DNA from: Sulfuricaulis sp.
GTDB lineage: Bacteria; Pseudomonadota; Gammaproteobacteria; Acidiferrobacterales; Sulfurifustaceae
Direction of reading: 5' to 3'
Assembly: GCA_024654125.1 (NCBI GenBank)
Contig: JANLIC010000282.1
Location: 1 to 32,227 of the forward strand
DNA: 32,227 nt
Below, in pieces: positions 26,227 through 32,227 of the stretch; within the stretch, counting starts at the first letter, position 1; each line of letters begins with the position of its first letter. The notes below the pieces were generated by a model. The model was not told the DNA's origin, ran no database searches, and was given only the letters and a program-made list of their open reading frames with translations. The position numbers and the translations under genes were made by a program.

Positions 26227-26256
26227 TTGGGAATGGCTTGAGGGTAATTATATAAT
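26227..26256 (+). promoter_or_regulatory. sulP promoter with overlapping inverted repeat
   Basis: TTGGGA (26227-26232, 4/6) and a perfect TATAAT (26251-26256) have an 18-bp spacer; the start is near 26263, about 34 nt before the sulP ATG. The -35 lies in TTGGGAAT (26227-26234), the inverse of ATTCCCAA at 26183-26190. The pair could be an operator, although the 36-bp spacing is wide. Confidence 0.55.
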
Positions 26257-26296
26257 CCAATTTCGATTTCCTTCTTGATTGGCAGAACCATAGTGC

Positions 26297-28102
26297 ATGT
26301 TTGAACATCAAGCGCCCCAGTGCAATGTCTTCTGGGTACGTTTTTTTCCTTTTCTGCGCTGGTGGCCGCAAGTCAATCGCGAAACGCTCAAGGCCGACCT
26401 GATTGCCGGATTCACCGGCGCCGTGATCGTCCTGCCCCAGGGTGTGGCCTTTGCCCTGATCGCCGGGCTCCCGCCTATCTACGGGCTGTACTCGGCCATG
26501 GTGCCACCCATTATTGCTGGGCTCTTCGGCTCTTCGCGCCACCTTATCTCCGGCCCGACCACGGCGATTTCCATTGTCGTGTTCGCCACCGTCTCGAAAT
26601 TCGCCGAGCCCGGGAGCGCCCAATTCATCAGCATGGCGCTGACACTGACGTTTCTCGCCGGCGTCTACCAGTTCGCACTAGGCCTCGCACGCATGGGGGC
26701 GCTGGTGAACTTCGTCTCGCACTCGGTCGTGGTTGGTTTCACCGCCGGCGCGGCGATTCTGATCGCCACCAGCCAGCTCAGGCATTTCCTCGGTATCACG
26801 ATTCCTCCGGGCGAGTCCTTCCTGCACACCTGGCAGGATATCTTCTACCAAATCCAAGAAATTAATCCTTACGTCACGGCCATCGCCACGGTTACCTTGA
26901 TCGCCGGAATTTTGTTCATGCGCTTCAAACCACGCTGGCCCGGGATGTTGTTTGCCATGATCCTGGGCAGTCTGCTTGCCGCGCTGCTCTCCTATGAAAC
27001 CAAAGACATCAGTCTCGTCGGCAAACTGCCAGCACATTTGCCGCCGTTTTCCTTCCCCGATCTCTCGCTTAAATCTCTTAAAGCACTAGGCAGCGGTGCG
27101 CTTGCCATCGCCATGCTCGGTCTGGTGGAGGCGGTTTCCATCGCCAAATCGGTCGGGCTGAAGTCGGGCCAGAGAATCGACGGCAATCAGGAATTCATCG
27201 GCCAGGGTCTGGCCAATGTCGTCGGCAGTTTCTTTTCGAGCTATGCCTCCTCCGGGTCGTTCACCCGCAGCGGTATCAATTACGCCTCCGGCGCCGTGAC
27301 GCCGATGGCGGCGATTTTCGCCGCCGTGGCGCTGGCCCTGATCGTGCTCATCGTGGCACCCTTGGCGGCGCATCTGCCGATCGCCGCCATGGCCGGCATC
27401 CTGTTGATCGTGGCCTGGCGGCTTATCGACTTTCATCATATTGCCAACATTCTGCGGACTAGCAAACGCGAATCGGCCGTGCTGCTGACCACGTTCTTCG
27501 CCACGCTGTTCGTGGAACTGGAATTCGCCATCTACGTCGGTGTGATGCTGTCGCTGGTGATTTACCTGATGCGCACTTCGCGGCCCCGGATCGTCACCCG
27601 CACACCCGATCCGGGCGCCCCCAACCGCAACCTGGTCACCGACTCGAATCTGCCCGAGTGCCCGCAGCTCAAGATCGTGCGCGTCGACGGCTCATTGTTT
27701 TTCGGGGCCGTGGATCATGTGCAGAACGAGCTGCATCGCGGGCTGGTGGAGAACCCCGGCCAGATACACCTTCTGGTCGTCGGCGACGGCATCAACTTCA
27801 TTGACATCGCCGGCGCCGAAATGTTGGTGCAGGAAGCCCGGTTTCGCCGGCGTCTGGGGGGTGGAATTTACCTGTGCAAGGTGAAGGAAGAAGCCTGCAG
27901 CATACTCAAGCGCGGTGGATTTGCCGACGATTTCGACAACGAGAACATCTTCGTCTCGAAGGTTGACGCCATCCAGACCGTTTTCAGGAAGCTCGACCGG
28001 TCCATCTGTGAACGCTGCGACAAGCGCATCTTTCTGGAATGCCAGCAGGTGGAGTACAAGGGAGAAAAGCCGCTCGTGGCGGCCAAAACAACTACGTCGT
28101 GA
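26297..28102 (+). CDS. SulP-family anion transporter with STAS domain
   Basis: 601-aa SLC26/SulP permease of sulfate, bicarbonate or another anion. The N-terminal LKADLIAGFTGAVIVLPQGV and AGLPPIYGLYSAMVPPIIAG are signature segments, followed by SGPTTAISIVV, about 10-14 membrane segments, SGSFTRSGINYASGA and an aspartate-containing C-terminal STAS domain (about 450-560; IVRVDGSLFFGAVDHVQNEL). The tail has CERCDKRIFLEC, a CxxC plus one Cys. The substrate cannot be told from sequence. It is convergent with dgkA (13 bp). Confidence 0.92.
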   Translation: MFEHQAPQCNVFWVRFFPFLRWWPQVNRETLKADLIAGFTGAVIVLPQGVAFALIAGLPPIYGLYSAMVPPIIAGLFGSSRHLISGPTTAISIVVFATVSKFAEPGSAQFISMALTLTFLAGVYQFALGLARMGALVNFVSHSVVVGFTAGAAILIATSQLRHFLGITIPPGESFLHTWQDIFYQIQEINPYVTAIATVTLIAGILFMRFKPRWPGMLFAMILGSLLAALLSYETKDISLVGKLPAHLPPFSFPDLSLKSLKALGSGALAIAMLGLVEAVSIAKSVGLKSGQRIDGNQEFIGQGLANVVGSFFSSYASSGSFTRSGINYASGAVTPMAAIFAAVALALIVLIVAPLAAHLPIAAMAGILLIVAWRLIDFHHIANILRTSKRESAVLLTTFFATLFVELEFAIYVGVMLSLVIYLMRTSRPRIVTRTPDPGAPNRNLVTDSNLPECPQLKIVRVDGSLFFGAVDHVQNELHRGLVENPGQIHLLVVGDGINFIDIAGAEMLVQEARFRRRLGGGIYLCKVKEEACSILKRGGFADDFDNENIFVSKVDAIQTVFRKLDRSICERCDKRIFLECQQVEYKGEKPLVAAKTTTS

Positions 28103-28115
28103 TCCGTGCCGGGTG

Positions 28116-28481
28116 TTAGAAAAATCGATCCGTGAGAATGAGCGCCCAAATTAACACGACGATTAACAGGGAAACAAACACTGCCGCCGAGGCAATGTCC
28201 TTGGCCTGTCCAGACAGTACGTGATGATCTATCCCGACACGATTGACCACTGCCTCGATGGCCGAATTCAGCAGCTCGACCAGCAGCACCAGCAATAAGC
28301 TTCCGACCAGCAGCGAGCGCTCGACACCGTCGCGTCCCAACCATAATCCGAGCGGTGCCAGGATAACGAACAGCGCCAGTTCCTGGCGGAACGCGGCCCC
28401 GTTTTTCAGCGCCGCCCGGAAACCGGCGGCGGAATAACCGGCCGCGCGCCACACCCGACTGAGATCGAATAGTCCTTTCAC
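28116..28481 (-). CDS. dgkA: Diacylglycerol kinase DgkA
   Basis: Small trimeric inner-membrane kinase that recycles diacylglycerol to phosphatidate. The GTG start at 28481 (VKGLFDLSRVWRAAGYS) gives 121 aa, matching E. coli (122); longer in-frame extension lies inside gcvPB. Motifs: AAGYSAAGFRAAL, NGAAFRQE, and LLVELLNSAIEAVVNRVG followed by SGQAKDIASAAV with the catalytic Glu and Asp. Three membrane helices. It starts 7 bp after the gcvPB stop, so it is the last gene of the gcvPA-tpx-tpx-gcvPB operon. The only nearby ATG (28490) encodes MLP-stop. Confidence 0.95.
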   Translation of the reverse strand: MKGLFDLSRVWRAAGYSAAGFRAALKNGAAFRQELALFVILAPLGLWLGRDGVERSLLVGSLLLVLLVELLNSAIEAVVNRVGIDHHVLSGQAKDIASAAVFVSLLIVVLIWALILTDRFF

Positions 28482-28488
28482 GGCAACA

Positions 28489-29940
28489 TCAGCCGGCCCG
28501 CTTCCAAATAAGATCAAGCTCGCGCGCCGCGCGTACATCATCCAGGCGCTTCACCGGCAGCGTGTGCGGCGCGCCCTTGACGATATCGGCGTTGGAATGC
28601 GCTTCTTTCAAAATCTCTTCCATCGCCGTAATGAAACGATCCAGTTCTTCCTTGGCCTCGGACTCGGTCGGCTCGATCAGGAAGCACTCCGGTACCAGCA
28701 GGGGAAAGTAAGTCGTCGGTGCGTGGAAGCCCTTGTCAAGCAGGCGCTTGGCAAAGTCCATGGCGTTCACGCCGGTTTCGTCCTTGAGCTTCTTGAAGGT
28801 CAGCACGAACTCGTGCGTGGCGCGGCGCATTGGGTAGGCTAAGTCGAAACCGCGCTTTGCCAGCTCGACCATGATGTAGTTAGCGTTAAGCGTAGAGAAT
28901 TCAGCAACACGGTGCATGCCTTCACGCCCCAGCAACCGTGCGTACACATAGGCGCGCAGCAGCACGCCGGCGTTGCCCATGTTGGCGGAAAGCCGACCGA
29001 TCGTCTTGGGACGGGTTTTTTCCGTTTCCCAAAGAAATTTATCCTGCACTTTGCCCACGATCGGCACCGGCAGGAACGGCTCAAGCCGGGCATTGGCCGC
29101 TACCGGCCCCGCGCCCGGCCCGCCGCCGCCGTGCGGCGTGGAAAAGGTCTTGTGCAGGTTCATGTGGATCACGTCGAAGCCCATGTCGCCCGGTTTCACG
29201 CGACCGAGGATGGCGTTCAGATTCGCGCCATCGTAATACAGCAGGCCGCCGGCCTCATGCACAATTTTGGAAATTTCCTGGATCTTGCGCTCGAACACGC
29301 CGAGCGTGGAAGGATTGGTCAGCATGAGCCCGGACGTTTGCGGTCCGACTGCGGCCTGAAGCGAGGCGATATCCACGTCGCCATTCACATCCGTCGGAAT
29401 CTCGCGCACGGTGTAACCGCACATCACCGCCGTCGCCGGATTAGTGCCGTGTGCCGCGTCCGGCACCAGAATTTCCGTGCGCACCTTGTCGCCGCGCGAA
29501 TCATGATACGCGCGAATCATGGCCACGCCCGCGAATTCTCCCTGCGCGCCCGCCAGTGGCGTGAGCGAAACGGCCTTCATGCCGGTGACGTCCTTCAGCA
29601 TTTCCTGCAACTCGTACATGCAGGCGAGAAAGCCCTGTCCCGTGGATTCCGGCGCGTACGGATGCCGTCCCAAAAGATTCGGCAGCATCGCCAGCTTGTT
29701 GCACGCGCGCGGGTTGTACTTCATGGTGCAGGAACCAAGCGGATAAAAATGCGTGTCGATCGAGAAATTCTTCTGCGACAGCCGCGTGTAATGCCGCACC
29801 GCCTGCATTTCGGATACCTCCGGCAACAGCGGTTTTTGCTTGCGGCGAAATTTATCCGGGATATCCCTGACTTCCGCTTTGACGAGCGGAGCCTGGGAGT
29901 AATTCCGGCGGTTCGACTGCGACTGCTCAAAAATCAGCAT
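28489..29940 (-). CDS. gcvPB: Glycine dehydrogenase (decarboxylating) subunit 2
   Basis: Beta half of the two-subunit P protein of the glycine cleavage system. It carries the pyridoxal-phosphate lysine ([21 protein letters not shown]264). It is 483 aa. Other hallmarks: [61 protein letters not shown]. It decarboxylates glycine together with GcvPA and passes the aminomethyl group to GcvH. It is separated from gcvPA by two thiol peroxidase genes. No gcvT or gcvH is in the window. Confidence 0.97.
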   Translation of the reverse strand: MLIFEQSQSNRRNYSQAPLVKAEVRDIPDKFRRKQKPLLPEVSEMQAVRHYTRLSQKNFSIDTHFYPLGSCTMKYNPRACNKLAMLPNLLGRHPYAPESTGQGFLACMYELQEMLKDVTGMKAVSLTPLAGAQGEFAGVAMIRAYHDSRGDKVRTEILVPDAAHGTNPATAVMCGYTVREIPTDVNGDVDIASLQAAVGPQTSGLMLTNPSTLGVFERKIQEISKIVHEAGGLLYYDGANLNAILGRVKPGDMGFDVIHMNLHKTFSTPHGGGGPGAGPVAANARLEPFLPVPIVGKVQDKFLWETEKTRPKTIGRLSANMGNAGVLLRAYVYARLLGREGMHRVAEFSTLNANYIMVELAKRGFDLAYPMRRATHEFVLTFKKLKDETGVNAMDFAKRLLDKGFHAPTTYFPLLVPECFLIEPTESEAKEELDRFITAMEEILKEAHSNADIVKGAPHTLPVKRLDDVRAARELDLIWKRAG

Positions 29941-29966
29941 AGGCGTCTCTCGATTAACTCATCTGG

Positions 29967-30467
29967 TTATTTGAGCGCGGCCAGCGCCTTATCGTAGTTC
30001 GGTTCCTGCCGGATCTCCGGCAGGAGTTCGGTATAAACTACTTTGTCGTTTTCGTCGACCACAACGACCGCTCTTGCCGTGATGCCCCGGTACAGGCCAT
30101 CCAACAGCAGCACCCCGTAATCCTCGGCGAATTTCCGGTCGCGCATCATCGACAACGTCTTGACGTTGTTGGTGTCCTCGGCAGTGCAAAAATGCTTTTG
30201 CGCGAACGGCAGATCGGCCGACACCATGATGATGGCGGCGTCCGGACGGCTGGCGGCGTGCGCATTGAATTTCCGCGTCGACAGGGCACAGGTCGGCGTG
30301 TCGATGCTCGGAAAAATATTCAGCAGTTTTTTCTTACCTCGGAAATCAGCGAGCGACAGATCCTTGAGGTCAGCATCCGTGAGCCGGAAGTCGGGCGCGC
30401 AGCTACCGACCGCCGGCAGATTACCGCTGGTATGAACCGGATTACCGCGATGGGTGATGTCGGCCAT
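29967..30467 (-). CDS. tpx: Thiol peroxidase Tpx (canonical copy)
   Basis: 166-aa atypical 2-Cys peroxiredoxin that reduces peroxides through thioredoxin. Peroxidatic C60 lies in the intact motif NIFPSIDTPTC (P53, T57, C60), and resolving C94 lies in PFAQKHFC. SADLPFAQ, ARAVVVVDENDKVVY and EPNYDKALAALK follow. An additional Cys23 is present. Cytosolic. It starts 9 bp after the stop of the paralogous upstream copy and ends 26 bp before gcvPB, so all are probably one transcript. Confidence 0.95.
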   Translation of the reverse strand: MADITHRGNPVHTSGNLPAVGSCAPDFRLTDADLKDLSLADFRGKKKLLNIFPSIDTPTCALSTRKFNAHAASRPDAAIIMVSADLPFAQKHFCTAEDTNNVKTLSMMRDRKFAEDYGVLLLDGLYRGITARAVVVVDENDKVVYTELLPEIRQEPNYDKALAALK

Positions 30468-30476
30468 AATTCACCA

Positions 30477-30977
30477 TTACTTCAGCGCGGCAAAAGCCTT
30501 GTCGTAGTCCGGCTCGACGGTCAGCTCCGGGCCGAGCTGGGTGTACAGCACCTTGTCGTTCTCATCGAGTACCAGCGTGGAACGCGCGCACAGCCCCGCG
30601 ATCGGCGTGTCCGTGAGCAGTACGCCGTAATCCTTGGCGAAATGGCGGTCGCGCATCATGGACAGTGTCACCACATTCTTAAGCCCCTCGCCGGTGCAGA
30701 AGCGCGCCTGCGCGAAGGGCAGGTCGGCGGTCACCACCAGCACTACCACGTCCGGGTGTTGCTTGGCGAACTTGTTGAAGCGCTTGGTGGCATCGGCGCA
30801 GGTACCGGTATCGAGCGAATGCGCGATGCTGAGCAGCTTTTTCTTGCCCTTGAACTTGGCGAGCGTGACGTCCGAGAGGTCTCCGGCGGTGAGCTTGAAA
30901 TCCGGCGCCTTGCTGCCGACCTTCGGCAGCTCACCGCTGGTATTGGCGGGTGTACCCTTGAATAGTGCTTTAGCCAT
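30477..30977 (-). CDS. Thiol peroxidase paralogue with altered active-site motif
   Basis: 166-aa Tpx-family protein, same length as its neighbour and aligning without gaps. C60 (peroxidatic) and C94 (resolving, PFAQARFC) are kept, as is T57. The conserved active-site proline is replaced by His53 (SIAHSLDTGTC instead of FPSIDTPTC), and an extra Cys is present in AGLCARS. A strong AAGGAGG ribosome-binding site precedes the ATG at 30977. It lies 16 bp after gcvPA. It may be a diverged peroxidase or have a different thiol role. Confidence 0.9.
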   Translation of the reverse strand: MAKALFKGTPANTSGELPKVGSKAPDFKLTAGDLSDVTLAKFKGKKKLLSIAHSLDTGTCADATKRFNKFAKQHPDVVVLVVTADLPFAQARFCTGEGLKNVVTLSMMRDRHFAKDYGVLLTDTPIAGLCARSTLVLDENDKVLYTQLGPELTVEPDYDKAFAALK

Positions 30978-30993
30978 GGTTCGTCCTCCTTGT

Positions 30994-32227
30994 TCAGATA
31001 TTGGGATTGGCTTTCACCGCGCACGGCGGATCGAGCCGACGCTTGCTGACAATACGCTCCAGATGGAACGCATATTGATTTATATCTTCCGACGTGCGGG
31101 TTTCGGTCGCGCACACCAGCAGCGCCTGCCCGAGGTGCGGATAATACTCGGTAAGATCGTAACCCCCGAGTATGCCCTGAGCTTCGAGCGCACGCAGCGC
31201 GTCTGATACCGGTGCCTCCAGTCGTAACACCGTCTCGTGGAACACCGGGCGGTTGAACACGCGCGTCACGCCTTTGATCGCCGTCAGCTTCTCGACGAGC
31301 GCCAGGGTATTGGCGTGGGATGTTCTGGCTACCCGCTCCAGCCCTTCCGGGCCCAGCAACGCCATATAAATGGTTGAGGCCGCCACGACCAAACCCTGAT
31401 TGGTGCAGATGTTGGAGGTCGCCTTGGAGCGGCGGATATGCTGTTCGCGCGCCTGCAGCGTTAGCGTAAAACCCGGCTTGCCATCCTTGTCCACGGTGCG
31501 CCCGATGATGCGCCCCGGCATCTGCCGCACCAGCGCCTGCTTGCAACACATGAATCCATAATAGGGTCCGCCCGAAGACAAAGGCGCACCCAACGGCTGG
31601 CCTTCGCCCACGGCGATATCTGCGCCTTTCGTCCCCCATTGGCCCGGCGGTGTCAGTAATGCCAGCGCCGTGGGATTTACCAAACCGATGGCGAGCATGT
31701 TGTGTGAGTGCGCCCAGTCGGTGAGCGCGTCTACCTCTTCCAGCACGCCGAAGAAATTGGGCTGCGGAATCACCAGCGCAGCGAATTCGCCGCCTTCATA
31801 TTGTTTGAGCGATTCCGGAATGGTGTGTCCGCCTTCGGTGCAGTGCGGAATTTCCACCAGCTCGATGTTCTGGTTGGCGACTATGGCGTGCACGACACGG
31901 CGATAAATTGGATGAACCGTGGATGGCATGAGAATCTTGCGCGCTCTCTTGTGCGCGCGCACCACCATTAGCACCGCCTCGGCCAGTCCCGAGGCGCCGT
32001 CATAGAGCGAGGCGTTCGAGACATCCAAGCCGGTGAGCGAGGCCATCATGGTTTGGTATTCGTACAGCAATTGCAGCGTGCCCTGGCTGGCTTCGGCCTG
32101 ATACGGTGTGTAGGCGGAGTAGAACTCGCCGCGCGAGACGATCTCCCACACCGCCGCCGGGATGTGGTGCTCGTAAGCGCCGGCGCCGATGAAATTGAGA
32201 TAGGCCCCATCCTGGTTGGAGCGCGTC
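30994..32227 (-). CDS. gcvPA: Glycine dehydrogenase (decarboxylating) subunit 1, partial
   Basis: Alpha half of the split glycine cleavage P protein. The gene runs off the right edge; 410 complete C-terminal codons are visible. The frame is open to the edge, reading [20 protein letters not shown] then [20 protein letters not shown]. Then come [61 protein letters not shown] and [10 protein letters not shown]. The missing N-terminus should be only about 40-50 residues. It is the first visible gene of the gcvPA-tpx-tpx-gcvPB-dgkA operon. Confidence 0.96.
   Translation of the reverse strand, partial: TRSNQDGAYLNFIGAGAYEHHIPAAVWEIVSRGEFYSAYTPYQAEASQGTLQLLYEYQTMMASLTGLDVSNASLYDGASGLAEAVLMVVRAHKRARKILMPSTVHPIYRRVVHAIVANQNIELVEIPHCTEGGHTIPESLKQYEGGEFAALVIPQPNFFGVLEEVDALTDWAHSHNMLAIGLVNPTALALLTPPGQWGTKGADIAVGEGQPLGAPLSSGGPYYGFMCCKQALVRQMPGRIIGRTVDKDGKPGFTLTLQAREQHIRRSKATSNICTNQGLVVAASTIYMALLGPEGLERVARTSHANTLALVEKLTAIKGVTRVFNRPVFHETVLRLEAPVSDALRALEAQGILGGYDLTEYYPHLGQALLVCATETRTSEDINQYAFHLERIVSKRRLDPPCAVKANPNI

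Noticed and set aside
28912-29997. 361-codon plus-strand open frame opposite gcvPB
   Set aside because: Mirror of gcvPB codon usage, His/Arg-rich, no domain.

Overview
The window reads as chromosomal core sequence from a GC-rich gammaproteobacterium. RpsU, DnaG, RpoD, TsaD, FolB, RimO, Cca, Lgt and DgkA all align closely, from memory, with their Escherichia coli counterparts. The rpsU-yqeY-dnaG-rpoD order, with tsaD divergent from rpsU, is the classic macromolecular-synthesis locus of that class. A split glycine decarboxylase (gcvPA/gcvPB) and a secreted DsrE-like protein would fit a sulfur-oxidiser-like or Chromatiales/Acidiferrobacterales-like lineage, but that placement is only an inference.

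Layout. 1-4633 (minus): rpsU, yqeY, a palindromic MITE-like repeat, dnaG and rpoD. 4634-4962: divergent promoter region. 4963-8692: tsaD, plsY, then folate/pterin genes (folB, folK, a PTR1-like pteridine reductase) with a secreted glutaredoxin-like protein. 8804-10693: a MidA-type methyltransferase and mtnC. 10690-11278: a frameshifted REP-associated (IS200-like) transposase carrying two REPIN-like inverted palindrome pairs. 11283-14534 (minus): rimO, an inverted repeat built from 10-bp units, a secreted DsrE-family protein and cca. 14581-19945: a lipoprotein aminopeptidase, an NDUFA9-like epimerase, a GAF-GGDEF cyclase and the lytic transglycosylase Slt. 20013-24573: a succinate-semialdehyde-type dehydrogenase, lgt and a YyaL-type thioredoxin-domain protein. 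24581-25034: a broken rhodanese gene. 25185-28102: a small membrane protein, an ICMT/PEMT-like methyltransferase and a SulP transporter. 28116-32227 (minus): gcvPA, two tandem tpx genes, gcvPB and dgkA in one tight operon. gcvPA runs off the right edge.

The genes are mostly housekeeping: transcription, replication and translation; tRNA and ribosome modification; folate; lipoprotein and envelope; glycine catabolism and peroxide defence. I see no tRNA, rRNA, CRISPR array, prophage or defence island. The notable structure is elsewhere: the REPIN/RAYT locus, the two peroxiredoxins between the halves of glycine dehydrogenase (one lacking the active-site proline), a recurring -10-like box just upstream of start codons that suggests leaderless mRNAs, and several palindromic elements at gene edges or inside a pseudogene.
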